Shown here: in pieces, positions 41,928 through 50,004 of the stretch
How the letters are laid out: each line of letters begins with the position of its first letter
Position numbering within the stretch: position 1 is the first letter of the stretch
Source of the DNA: Thioalkalivibrio sp. ALJ24
GTDB lineage: Bacteria > Pseudomonadota > Gammaproteobacteria > Ectothiorhodospirales > Ectothiorhodospiraceae
Length of the DNA: 54,647 bases
Direction: 5' to 3'
Assembly (NCBI RefSeq): GCF_000377785.1
Contig: NZ_KB898730.1
Span: forward strand, 1 to 54,647
The notes under the pieces: generated by a model
Databases searched by the model: none
Told to the model about the DNA's origin: nothing
Seen by the model: the letters and a program-made list of their open reading frames with translations, nothing else
Translations under genes and position numbers: made by a program

Positions 41928-42565
41928 TGATGCGCGTGGTATTGCTGGCGGTGCTGGCCGCCTTCCTGCTGGGCGGCTGCGGGCTGCTCGCCGAACGCGA
42001 ACCGGTGGACCGGGCTTGGTTCCTGCTGGAATTGCCGGAGGAATCCGATGCGCAGCTCGCCGACGACGCAGCGGCGCCAGTGGCGGTCGAACTGGGATCG
42101 GTACGGGTGGCGCCGGCCTACGCCGACAAGGGGCTGGTCTACCGCCTGGGGCCGCACGAATATGAGTCGGACTACTACAACGAGTGGTTCCTGCGCCCGG
42201 CCGAGCAGGTGGAGCAGCTGCTGCGCGAGCGCTGGACGCGCGAGGACGGCGACGTGCGGCTGGTGGATGATGCCCGGGCCGAACGTGCGGCCGGGCAGCC
42301 GGTGATCGAACTGCACGTGCTGGTCACCGCGCTGTACGGGGATCTGGACGCGGGGGGCGAAGAGGACATCGCGCGGGTGGGCCTGCGAGCCCGGCTGGGG
42401 GGTGCCGAGCGAGCCGAACTGGCGCACTTCGAGGCGGGCGAACCCCTTGATCGCCGCTTGCCGCAGGCGCTGGTGGCGGCGTTGTCGCGCGGGATGGGGG
42501 ATACGCTGCAGGGGCTGGAAGCGAAGCTGGAAGCCTTCGCCCGGGCCGAGGCAGAAGCGTCATGA
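41927..42565 (+). CDS. ABC-type transport auxiliary lipoprotein (PqiC/DUF330-like)
   Basis: 212 residues. A lipoprotein signal with lipobox LLGGC (Cys at about residue 18) is followed by a mixed alpha/beta domain: VAVELGSVRVAPAYADKGLVYRLGPHEYES (about residues 46-75), then YNEWFLRPAEQVEQLLRERW. This matches the auxiliary lipoproteins that accompany MCE transporters with long MlaD proteins. It probably anchors the MCE needle at the outer membrane. It begins at the mlaD stop and overlaps the glutathione peroxidase gene by four bases. Confidence 0.88.
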   Translation: MMRVVLLAVLAAFLLGGCGLLAEREPVDRAWFLLELPEESDAQLADDAAAPVAVELGSVRVAPAYADKGLVYRLGPHEYESDYYNEWFLRPAEQVEQLLRERWTREDGDVRLVDDARAERAAGQPVIELHVLVTALYGDLDAGGEEDIARVGLRARLGGAERAELAHFEAGEPLDRRLPQALVAALSRGMGDTLQGLEAKLEAFARAEAEAS

Positions 42566-43074
42566 CGGCGGCGGTCACGGTCCACGACTTCGAGGTGACC
42601 CGGGCCGACGGCGCCCGCCAGTCGCTGGCCGAGTACCGGGGCGAGGTGTTGCTGATCGTCAATGTCGCCTCGCAATGCGGTTTCACCCCGCAGTATGAAG
42701 GCTTGCAGGCCCTGCAGGAGGCGTATGGCGAGCGGGGTTTCCGGGTGCTTGGGTTCCCCTGCAATCAGTTCGGCCGGCAGGAGCCCGGCGATGCCGATTC
42801 GATTCGCGTCTGCGGGCTGCGCTATGGCGTGAGCTTTCCGGTGCTGGCCCGCATCGAGGTCAACGGTCGGGGTGCCGATCCCCTGTTCGCGCACCTGCGG
42901 TCGGCGTGTCCCGGAGCCCTGGGCACCCAGCGCATCAAGTGGAATTTCACCAAATTCCTGGTGGGGCGGGACGGCCGGGTGATCCGCCGCTTCGCGCCCA
43001 TGCGGCGCCCGGAGGAGCTGCGCGCCGCCATCGAACAGGCGCTGGACGAGCCCGCGCCGGCCCGTGCCGAATGA
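42562..43074 (+). CDS. Glutathione peroxidase-family thiol peroxidase
   Basis: 170 residues. The peroxidatic Cys lies in VNVASQCGFTPQYEGLQAL (about residue 38), followed by GFPCNQFGRQEPGD (about 68-81) and the catalytic Trp/Asn in IKWNFTKFLVGRDG (about 127). Like most bacterial members it uses Cys rather than selenocysteine, and probably works with thioredoxin rather than glutathione. No signal peptide, so it should be cytoplasmic. It is embedded in the lipid-transport operon with four-base overlaps on both sides, suggesting a link to lipid-peroxide protection (inference). Confidence 0.93.
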   Translation: MTAAVTVHDFEVTRADGARQSLAEYRGEVLLIVNVASQCGFTPQYEGLQALQEAYGERGFRVLGFPCNQFGRQEPGDADSIRVCGLRYGVSFPVLARIEVNGRGADPLFAHLRSACPGALGTQRIKWNFTKFLVGRDGRVIRRFAPMRRPEELRAAIEQALDEPAPARAE

Positions 43075-43598
43075 GCGATCGGGATGACCTGCACTGGATG
43101 GAGCAGGCGCTCGCACAGGCCGAGGCCGCAGCCGCAGCCGGCGAGGTACCCGTGGGCGCGGTGCTGGTGGACGCGGATGGTCAGCTGCTGGCCGCGGCCC
43201 ACAACGCGCCCATCGCCAGCTGTGATGCCACCGCGCACGCCGAGGTCCGCGTCCTGCGCGAGGCGGGGGAACGCCTGGGCAACTACCGTCTGCCCGGCAC
43301 CACGCTCTATGTGACCCTGGAACCCTGTTCGATGTGTACCGGCGCCATCATCCACGCCCGCGTGGCGCGGCTGGTGTACGCCGCGGCCGATCCACGCACC
43401 GGGGCCACCGGCAGTGCCATCGACCTGATCCATCATCCGGCCCACAATCACCACGTGGAGGTCACCGGCGGCGTGCTGGCCGAATGCGCCGCGACCCAAC
43501 TGCGTGACTTCTTCCGCGCCCGTCGGCGCAACACGCCGGCCGTCGGGGACGACGATAAGGCACAGCCCGAACCCGATCCGCAAAGGAAAACTTCATGA
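43071..43598 (+). CDS. tadA: tRNA adenosine(34) deaminase
   Basis: 175 residues of the cytidine/deoxycytidylate deaminase fold. The zinc-binding and catalytic residues are H-A-E in DATAHAEVRVLREAG (about residue 56) and P-C-x-M-C in LEPCSMCTGAIIHARV (about residue 85). TadA converts A34 to inosine in tRNA-Arg(ACG). The ATG overlaps the peroxidase stop (ATGA). The C-terminal tail (about residues 155-175, charged and Pro-rich) is longer than E. coli TadA's. The next gene starts within its stop. Confidence 0.93.
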   Translation: MSDRDDLHWMEQALAQAEAAAAAGEVPVGAVLVDADGQLLAAAHNAPIASCDATAHAEVRVLREAGERLGNYRLPGTTLYVTLEPCSMCTGAIIHARVARLVYAAADPRTGATGSAIDLIHHPAHNHHVEVTGGVLAECAATQLRDFFRARRRNTPAVGDDDKAQPEPDPQRKTS

Positions 43599-43966
43599 TC
43601 CGAATCCGCCACATGCTGCTGGCCCTGCCGCTGGCTGCGGGCCTGCTGGTCACGGCCGTTGCCGCAAACGAGATCCATAGCGTGGAAGCCCTGAACCAGG
43701 CACCGGAAGAGCTTGAGGGCGAGACGGTGCGTCTGGAAGGTATCATCGCGCAGGTCAGCGAGGACATCATGGGCCGCAATTTCCTGCGGCTGGTGGATGG
43801 CACCGGCGAGTCCGGTGACTTCATCACCCTCACCAGCCAACAGACCGCCGAGCCGGGTGATCGGGTGCGGGTTGAAGGGGTCTACGTGCTCGAAAGGGAC
43901 TTCGGAGCCGGTTATGTCTACCCGGTCCTGATCGAAGAGGCCCGCCTGAAGGATATGGACGACTGA
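43595..43966 (+). CDS. Exported OB-fold protein of unknown function
   Basis: 123 residues. A signal peptide (MLLALPLAAGLLVTAVAA) is cleaved near residue 24. The mature part is a small beta-barrel of OB/BOF type (EGETVRLEGIIAQVSEDIMG, RVRVEGVYVLERDFGAGYVYPVLIEEA). It resembles the periplasmic DUF/BOF nucleotide- or sugar-binding OB proteins but no specific ligand can be given. It is co-translated with tadA (ATGA overlap), yet is secreted, so its function is likely linked to the lipid/envelope genes upstream. No catalytic motif is visible. Confidence 0.75.
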   Translation: MIRIRHMLLALPLAAGLLVTAVAANEIHSVEALNQAPEELEGETVRLEGIIAQVSEDIMGRNFLRLVDGTGESGDFITLTSQQTAEPGDRVRVEGVYVLERDFGAGYVYPVLIEEARLKDMDD

Positions 43967-44037
43967 CAACATGCCACCGCGACGGTGCTGACGCGATGTG
44001 AAGGCATCGAACAACCGCGCTGTCGGGTTGCCTCGCG

Positions 44038-45294
44038 CTACAGGCCGTTCCGGGCGAGCAGTTCCGGGATCCGGCGCTTGAAGCGGAAGAAGCCGTGGGT
44101 GGCATGTGGCCAGGCGAGTTCGTCCCAGGTCCGGCGCAGTGGAATGACATCGATCCCTTCTTTCGCCAGCTCCCGGGCGACGATATCCAGGGCCTCGGCC
44201 AGGGGGCCGACGGGCGCCTCGGGTGTCGCGATGGTGGTCACGCCCGCGGCGGCGCACTGCACCCGGAGTTGCTCTGCATGGATTTGCGGGAGAACGGTTG
44301 CGGGCTGCTGCAGGGCCTCGCCCGCGTGGCGCGCCGCATCCTCGGCCAGTGTGTCGACCCAGTGGGCGGTCGTGGCACCAAAGGGCCAGGGGATGTCGGG
44401 GTGGCCGCGTCGGGCGACGGCGATTGCCGCCACGTCGGTTCCCGCCGGCAATACTTCCTGACCGCTGAAGTCGTCGCCATGCAACAACAGGAGCACGCGC
44501 CGTCCGCGCGGCAGGGTTCGCGGGCCCGGGAGGGCGCTGGCGGGAGGCGCTGTCTCGTCGCGGATCGCGGGCGCTTCGGACGCCAGACCCTGCGGGCCGA
44601 ACCGATGGTCGGTAAAGCGGGCAATATTGTCGGTCGTCGCGAGGTAGGTCTTGCCCGGCGTCTGGATGCCGGCGACCCAGCGCCAGCCCAGGGTGTTGGA
44701 GGCGGGATCGGCGTCGAGCAGATGGCGCAGGAAGAAGTCCGCCCCCAGTGTCCACGGCAGCCTCAGGGTGAAGATCCAGATCGAGGCGAACCACATGCGC
44801 GCGTGGTTGTGCAGATACCCGGTTGCGACCAGTTCGCGGGCCCAGTGGTCGAATCCTTCGACTCCGCTGCGTCCGGCCTCGGCCGCGGCAACGCGCTCGC
44901 GCAGGCCATCGTCTTCGGCAAGGCGTGACCGTTCGATGTCACGTTCCGCCAGGAAGGCCCGCCAGACCCCGGGGCGCATCTGCAGCCAACCCTTCCAGTA
45001 GGTCCGCCAGAAGACCTCCTGAACGAACTTCTCGGCCGCCTCGGGTGCATGCCGGGCCAGCACCCGCGCGATCACCTCGTGTTCGCTGATGGCCCGGTGA
45101 CGGATGTAGGGCGAAAGCAGCGACACGTTGTCGCGTTCACCGCGTCCGGGATCGTGGTTGCGCCGGGCCGCGTAGTGATGGCCCGCACGCGGGGCAAAAT
45201 CCGACAGCCGCTCCAGGGCGGCTGCCCGCGACGGCGGGAAAAGGGCGGCGCGACCGTCCGGGGCTTCGCCGTCGGCGTCGACGACGCCGTTCAC
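44038..45294 (-). CDS. Photolyase homologue with FAD domain first, antenna-like domain last
   Basis: 418 residues. Residues 22-230 are the FAD-binding helical domain: LLSPYIRHRAISEHEVIARV (about 59-78), EVFWRTYWKGWLQMRPGVW, GYLHNHARMWFASIWIFTL (about 159-177) and ASNTLGWRWVAGIQTPGKTY (about 198-217). This lacks the usual N-terminal antenna domain. After a Pro-rich linker, residues 262-418 form an alpha/beta region that ends ELAKEGIDVIPLRRTWDEL and GFFRFKRRIPELL, resembling the end of a photolyase antenna domain. The order looks circularly permuted. The GTG start overlaps the stop of the FAD oxidoreductase gene (GTGA). Repair activity is unproven. Confidence 0.82.
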   Translation of the reverse strand: MNGVVDADGEAPDGRAALFPPSRAAALERLSDFAPRAGHHYAARRNHDPGRGERDNVSLLSPYIRHRAISEHEVIARVLARHAPEAAEKFVQEVFWRTYWKGWLQMRPGVWRAFLAERDIERSRLAEDDGLRERVAAAEAGRSGVEGFDHWARELVATGYLHNHARMWFASIWIFTLRLPWTLGADFFLRHLLDADPASNTLGWRWVAGIQTPGKTYLATTDNIARFTDHRFGPQGLASEAPAIRDETAPPASALPGPRTLPRGRRVLLLLHGDDFSGQEVLPAGTDVAAIAVARRGHPDIPWPFGATTAHWVDTLAEDAARHAGEALQQPATVLPQIHAEQLRVQCAAAGVTTIATPEAPVGPLAEALDIVARELAKEGIDVIPLRRTWDELAWPHATHGFFRFKRRIPELLARNGL

Positions 45295-46253
45295 GAGCCA
45301 CCCGTTCGCGGGTCGGGAAGGGTTTCCAGGACCGCGTCTGCGAGGGCCCGACCACTGTCGAATGCCGCCTCTACGCGTGGTCCCAGGGCCCAGTCGCCAC
45401 AGGCACCCAGACGCTGCCCGGCGTCCCAGAGGCACGGCCGCCCGGCGGCCTGCTCGACCCGCGCGTACAGCCATCGGTGGACCTGATGGTGGAGCAGGCG
45501 GGCGGAGCCGAGCAGGGGCCGCAGAGCGGTCAGTAGCGGATGCGCCAGTTGATCCGGGTCTTGCTGGATGTGCTCGCGTGACCAGTCGGGACCGGCGTGG
45601 GCCACGAGGGTCTCGGATTCCGCGTTACGGCCGGGTTTGGTGCCGTTCCGGGCAACCCATGAAAGTGGCTGACCGGACAATTCGCACGATGTTTCGTGCA
45701 GGTCGGTGGAGCCTTCGACGGCGGCCATCAACGCAATGCAGGGGGCATAACGAACGCCCGCGAGCGCCGCAAAGCCCGTTCCGGCGGTGGCCGACAGTTC
45801 GGCGGCCTGCGGTGCGGGCAGGGCGAGCAGGACTGCATCGAACGGGCCCTCGAGCCCCGCATGTTCAGGCGTCGACTCGAGCTGCAGATGCCAGGCACCG
45901 TCGGAACGTCGAAGCCGCTCGACCCGGGAGTTGCGCCGCACCTCCAGGGGCGCAGCCAGCGCGCCGGCCGGGGCCGTCATGTCGGGACGGCCGACGTACC
46001 GGTCGGTTCCCCACGCCGCCACCGCACCCTGGTCCTGCCAGGCGTGCACCTGGTGGCGAAAGTCTGTGCCACGAGCGGTGAAATACTGGGCCCCGTGATC
46101 GAAGCTCAGGCCATCCGTGTGCCGCGTGGCCATGCGTCCGCCGAGGCCCCGGCTCTTCTCCAGCACGAGACAGTCATGGCCGGCATCGTGCAGCCGTCGG
46201 GCGGCTGCGAGCCCGGAGATCCCGGCGCCTATGATGGCGATGCGTGCCACCAC
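45291..46253 (-). CDS. Renalase-like NAD(P)/FAD-dependent oxidoreductase (COG3380)
   Basis: 320 residues. The dinucleotide-binding motif is IAIIGAGISGLAAARRLHDA (about residues 5-24), followed by LEKSRGLGGRMATRH (about 32-46) and FDHGAQYFTARG (about 52-63), all typical of the renalase/COG3380 group. A C-terminal FAD contact is CGDWALGPRVEAAFDSGRAL near residue 286. Bacterial renalases oxidise off-pathway isomers of NAD(P)H; this homologue's substrate is unknown. It lies between the short-chain dehydrogenase and the photolyase homologue, overlapping the latter, a grouping often seen in light-stress loci. The start is GTG 46253 or GTG 46250. Confidence 0.87.
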   Translation of the reverse strand: MVARIAIIGAGISGLAAARRLHDAGHDCLVLEKSRGLGGRMATRHTDGLSFDHGAQYFTARGTDFRHQVHAWQDQGAVAAWGTDRYVGRPDMTAPAGALAAPLEVRRNSRVERLRRSDGAWHLQLESTPEHAGLEGPFDAVLLALPAPQAAELSATAGTGFAALAGVRYAPCIALMAAVEGSTDLHETSCELSGQPLSWVARNGTKPGRNAESETLVAHAGPDWSREHIQQDPDQLAHPLLTALRPLLGSARLLHHQVHRWLYARVEQAAGRPCLWDAGQRLGACGDWALGPRVEAAFDSGRALADAVLETLPDPRTGGS

Positions 46254-46256
46254 CCC

Positions 46257-47031
46257 TCAGCCGCCCGTCGGGACCATGGGGCGCACGCGGGAGAACCCGC
46301 CGTCCACCGACAGGACCTGGCCGGTGACCCATTCGGCCTCGTCGGACAACAGCCATGTGACGGCCCGCGCGAGGTCTTCCGCCTGCCCGTAACGCTGCAG
46401 CGGATACTGCGCTTCGATCTGCGCCTCGGCACGCGGGGAGGCAAACAGCCGTTCGGTGGCGCCCGTCCGTGTCAGCCCGGGGGGCGATCCCGTTGACCCG
46501 GATGCCGTGGCCCGCGTAGGTCGCCGCAGCGGCCGGGACCAGGCTGGCGATCGCGCCCTTGGCCATCGCAATCGCCTCGTGATTGGCGACGCCGATCTGG
46601 GCGACGACCGAGCTGAACAGAACGGCGCTGCCCCGGGGTTCGTCCGTCTGGAGTCGGGCCTTCACCCAGGCGCGCAGGGTGTAGAAGGCGCTGTCCTGGT
46701 TGGCCGCCATGCAGTCGCGATACTGCGCCTGTGTGGTTCGGTGCAACGGGGCCAGCAGCGCGCTGCCGGCACAGTGAGCGAGTCGCGCAGGGGGCTCGCC
46801 GAAATGTGCGGCCGCCCGGACCACGGCCTGATCCGCGCCTTCCGCGGTGCTGACATCCGCGACGATGGTGCATGCCTCGAGGTCATCCGGAAGCTGCCCG
46901 CGAAGGGCGTCCAGTCCCTCGGCATTGCGCGAGACGAGAGCAACCCGGTCATGGGCGGGATCGAGCGATCGCACAAGCGCGCTCGCCACCCCGCCGGTTG
47001 CGCCGGTCACCAGTACTGTTCGTTTGCTCAT
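46257..47031 (-). pseudogene. Short-chain dehydrogenase/reductase with a one-base frameshift
   Basis: The first frame (MSKRTVLVTGATGGVASALV) has the NAD(P) motif T-G-A-T-G-G-V-A, the Ser of VLFSSVVAQIG and HGIRVNGIAP. It then runs into unrelated sequence. The correct continuation, GLTRTGATERLF, then LQRYGQAEDLARAVTWLLSD and SVDGGFSRVRP, is in another frame and ends at 46257. The switch lies at a run of six G on the plus strand (46479-46484); one base fewer restores the frame. The usual Y-x-x-x-K is atypical here: HEAIAMAKGA has the Lys, but His/Glu where Tyr is expected. Sequencing error, phase-variable tract or real mutation are all possible. It is the first gene of the operon. Confidence 0.8.
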
Positions 47032-47303
47032 CTCGCGTGGGTCCTTCGGGGTTTTTTCCGGGTCGATACACAGCGTTCGTCCCGGTTCCGACGGGCGAGT
47101 TCAACCGGGGTCTTTGGTGCTCGTCGCGCAGTGCAATCGTCCCGCCTGAATGCGGCGGGGCGGGGCGTCAGGTTCGGCCGATCAGGGCCGGTTCGCTGCG
47201 GCAATCGTCACCGATGTCGGTCCAGGCATGCCGCGCGCAGCACGATCCATGATTTCTTGATCCCGGGATTCCCGACTGGGCTCGGGTTCCGGACGCAAGC
47301 TTG

Positions 47304-48203
47304 TCACAGGTAGGCGGCGGTTCGATGAAGAATCGCATGGCGATCCGCCAGGGCCGTGATGTCGCGGTCGTAACCGCCGCCGATCACCGCTGCCACGGGC
47401 ACGGCCCTCTCGCGACAGACCTGCAGCACATGCCGGTCCCGCGCCTCGAGGCCCGCATCGGTCAGCTCCAGATGCCCCAGCCGGTCCGCCTGGTGCACGT
47501 CGACGCCGGCGTCGTAGACCACGAGATCCGGGCGCACGTCGTCGATCAGGGTCGCCAGGGTATCCCGCAGGGTGGCCAGATAGGCATCATCGCCAGTGCC
47601 CCGGGCGAGTTCGATGTCGTGGTCGCCGGGCGTCTTGCGCGCCGGGAAATTGCTCCCCGCATGCATGGAGAAGGTCACCACCTCGGGGGTGTCCGCGAAG
47701 ATGGCGGCGGTGCCGTCGCCCTGATGCACGTCGAGGTCGATGATCAGGACGCGTCGGACCCAACCCCTGGCCCGGGCGTGCGCTGCCGCCACCGCGATGT
47801 CGTTGATCAGGCAGTAGCCGCTCGCGAATCCCGCGTGGGCATGGTGAGTGCCGCCGGCGGTGTTCAGGGCCAGTCCGTCGCTCAGCGCGGCCTCCACGGT
47901 CAGCAGGGTGCCGCCCGTCTCCAGCCGTACCCGCTCCACCAGCGCCTCCGACCACTGAAATCCGCTGCGCCTCTGGGCAGCCCTGCTGGTCTGGCCGGCG
48001 AGGAAGGCATCCAGGTAGGCCGGTGTATGCACGCGGGACAGGGCGTCCCAGGAGACGATATCCGGCTGCACCCATTCGAACGCCGTGTCGGACAGCCCGG
48101 TTTCCAGCCGCTCCCGCAGGACCCGGAACTTGGCCATCGGAAACGGATGCCCATCGGGCAGTTCGATCGTGTACCCCGGATGATGGATCAGCTTGAGCGG
48201 CAT
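47304..48203 (-). CDS. Histone-deacetylase-family (acetylpolyamine/acetoin-type) amidohydrolase
   Basis: 299 residues of the arginase/deacetylase fold. Zinc and catalytic residues are visible in LNTAGGTHHAHAGFASGYCLINDIAV (His pair at about residue 120), IIDLDVHQGDGTAAIF (Asp/His ligands, about 155) and YDAGVDVHQADRLG (Asp, about 236). The bacterial family removes acetyl or similar groups from small amines; this one most resembles the group annotated as histone deacetylase-like. It follows ubiG by 16 bases and is probably in the same operon. The 272 bases between its end and the SDR gene hold no gene. Confidence 0.9.
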   Translation of the reverse strand: MPLKLIHHPGYTIELPDGHPFPMAKFRVLRERLETGLSDTAFEWVQPDIVSWDALSRVHTPAYLDAFLAGQTSRAAQRRSGFQWSEALVERVRLETGGTLLTVEAALSDGLALNTAGGTHHAHAGFASGYCLINDIAVAAAHARARGWVRRVLIIDLDVHQGDGTAAIFADTPEVVTFSMHAGSNFPARKTPGDHDIELARGTGDDAYLATLRDTLATLIDDVRPDLVVYDAGVDVHQADRLGHLELTDAGLEARDRHVLQVCRERAVPVAAVIGGGYDRDITALADRHAILHRTAAYL

Positions 48204-48219
48204 ACAGCGAACCGGGCCT

Positions 48220-48978
48220 TCAGTCGGCGGGCTTTCGTGCCAGCAGCATGTAGTTGACGCTCATGGATCGCGACAGCCACATCCGGCGGGTGAGCGGATT
48301 CACCTTCACCCCCGTCTGCGCCACGGGCTCCAGGCCGTCCCGCGCCAGCAGATCGCGTGTTTCGCGGGGCGTGACAAAACGCTTCCACTGATGCGTGCCT
48401 CGGGGCAGGATGCGGAACAGGTACTCGGCACCGACGATCGCGACCACGAACGACACCGGATTGCGATTGATGGTGGCCAGGAAGGTGTGGCCGCCGGGAC
48501 GCAGCATGCGGTTGACGCTCGCCATGAATGCGGGCAGATCCGCTACATGCTCGACCACCTCCATGTTCAGGATCACGTCGAAGTCCTCCCCGCGCTCGGC
48601 GAGGGCCTCCGCCGTATTGACCTCGTAGCGGATATCCAGGCCCTGCTCGTCGGCATGCAGCCTCGCCGCGGCGATGTTGCGGTCGACCACGTCCACGCCC
48701 AGCACGTCCGCGCCCAGGCGGCTCATGGCCTCGCTCAGCAGCCCGCCGCCACAGCCGATGTCGAGCATGCGCAGGCCGGTCAGCGGACGCTCGGCCTTCG
48801 CGTCCCGTCCGAGCGAGCGGCAGAGCTGGTCACGGATGTAATCGCTGCGCAGGCCATTCAGCACGTGGAGCGGCCAGAGTTTTCCGTCCGGTTGCCACCA
48901 CATCTGGGCCAGAGCGCGGTAGCGTTCCACCTCGGCGGGATCAACGGTTCGGTCGTGTTCGGGATGGGGGGAGGTCAT
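48220..48978 (-). CDS. ubiG: Ubiquinone O-methyltransferase
   Basis: 252 residues. The opening VDPAEVERYRALAQMWWQPD and LHVLNGLRSDYI are characteristic of UbiG. The S-adenosylmethionine motif I is MLDIGCGGGLLSEAMSRLGA (about residue 70), with VLGVDVVDRNIAAARLHA and the later ILNMEVVEHVADLPAFMAS (about residue 135). MLRPGGHTFLATINRNP is the substrate-side block. It performs both O-methylations in ubiquinone synthesis at the membrane face, consistent with a ubiquinone-based respiratory chain and the SDH operon in this window. The start ATG at 48978 fits the family length. Confidence 0.94.
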   Translation of the reverse strand: MTSPHPEHDRTVDPAEVERYRALAQMWWQPDGKLWPLHVLNGLRSDYIRDQLCRSLGRDAKAERPLTGLRMLDIGCGGGLLSEAMSRLGADVLGVDVVDRNIAAARLHADEQGLDIRYEVNTAEALAERGEDFDVILNMEVVEHVADLPAFMASVNRMLRPGGHTFLATINRNPVSFVVAIVGAEYLFRILPRGTHQWKRFVTPRETRDLLARDGLEPVAQTGVKVNPLTRRMWLSRSMSVNYMLLARKPAD

Positions 48979-49169
48979 AGGCTGCGTTGCTCGCCATCGG
49001 CATCAAGGTCTCTGTCTGACCATATGACGACGGTTTTGATCGCATCCGCTCGTGCACAGGGTACCCGCCCCGGAAAAAAGAGCGGATATCCGGGGTCCCG
49101 GGCGCCGGAGCGAAGCCTGACCGGGAGCTTGTCGGGAGTAAAGAGGCCCCGAATCTCGGGTCAGGTGAT

Positions 49170-49192
49170 AGATCACGCTTGCGAAGCGATCT
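49170..49192. terminator. Stem-loop between the PH-domain gene and ubiG
   Basis: AGATC-ac-GCTT-gcg-AAGC-GATCT forms a nine-pair stem with a two-base bulge and three-base loop, 17 bases after the end of the PH-domain gene on the minus strand. It lacks a U-run; terminator or other RNA function is uncertain. The surrounding 230 bases hold no gene. Confidence 0.35.
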
Positions 49193-49208
49193 GTAGAGCC
49201 CCGGCTGA

Positions 49209-49748
49209 TCAATTCCGGGCGCGGGCGGCCTCGATGCGTTCCATCAGCAGCCGCTTGAGGCGTTTGGGGTTGGAGACATGCTGCATGTGGAACTCGCCTT
49301 CGTCGCCCCCGCCGCTGGATGACACCTCCAGTGACCCCACCAGCAGCAGCCGGTCGACGATGCCGCGCCGGATGGTCGGAATCCGCGCGTTCTCGTAGTA
49401 CATCGCGCGCTCCTTGTTGGCCACGAGACCAATGGAGGCGTGCATGTAGTCCGCATGCAGGGTCCAGGTGAAGTAGTAACGGGACAGGGTGATCCACAGC
49501 GCGACGATCAGCGCCCCCAGGATCCCCGTCGCCATCCCCAGTACGCCGACGCCGGTCTCTCCCAGCAGCGGGAGCTCCAGGCTGGTGGCCGCGATCCGCT
49601 GCAGGAATTCCGCGTCCTGATCGGCCAGCCACGAAACGCCCGCGGGCGCGGCGAGTCCGCCCGCCAGTAACAGGAACAGCACGATCAGTCGGCCGTAAAA
49701 CGCACGGACGGCGGGCCGGATCACGATGGTTTCGGAAGTATCGCTCAC
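49209..49748 (-). CDS. PH-domain (bPH2/YdbS-like) membrane protein
   Basis: 179 residues. Two hydrophobic segments (LIVLFLLLAGGLAAPAGVSW and GVLGMATGILGALIVALWIT) are followed by a bacterial pleckstrin-homology-like domain: RYYFTWTLHADYMHASIGLV (about residue 89), ARIPTIRRGIVDRLLLVGSL (about residue 121, the I-P-x-x-x-I-R turn typical of YdbS) and a C-terminal basic helix. The role of these proteins is unknown; many sit in the inner membrane. It is divergent from the type I secretion operon, 256 bases away. Confidence 0.78.
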   Translation of the reverse strand: MSDTSETIVIRPAVRAFYGRLIVLFLLLAGGLAAPAGVSWLADQDAEFLQRIAATSLELPLLGETGVGVLGMATGILGALIVALWITLSRYYFTWTLHADYMHASIGLVANKERAMYYENARIPTIRRGIVDRLLLVGSLEVSSSGGGDEGEFHMQHVSNPKRLKRLLMERIEAARARN

Positions 49749-50004
49749 GTTTTATCCTCTCTCCGTTGCCGCTACGCGGGAAGCGCTGTCGCGAGTGCGG
49801 TGCGTCATAATGTGCATCACCCTCGATCCTCGAGACCAGCGGGGCTGTGCGGTGCTCGACCGAAGGATTTCGGTTGGGGCACACTGGATCCGACAGCTAG
49901 TTAGTACTGTTTTCTGCGAGTACCATGATCTGCAAGCTCGGCATTCTCGGTATTCGCCCTGTGAATCAGATTAATAAGCGACCAAGCCTTGAGGATTGAC
50001 CGAG

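Noticed and set aside
47032-47303. Possible CarH-like repeat upstream of the SDR operon
   Set aside because: Only a single partial match (TACACAG) was found, without tandem copies at 11-bp spacing, so it is not distinguishable from chance.
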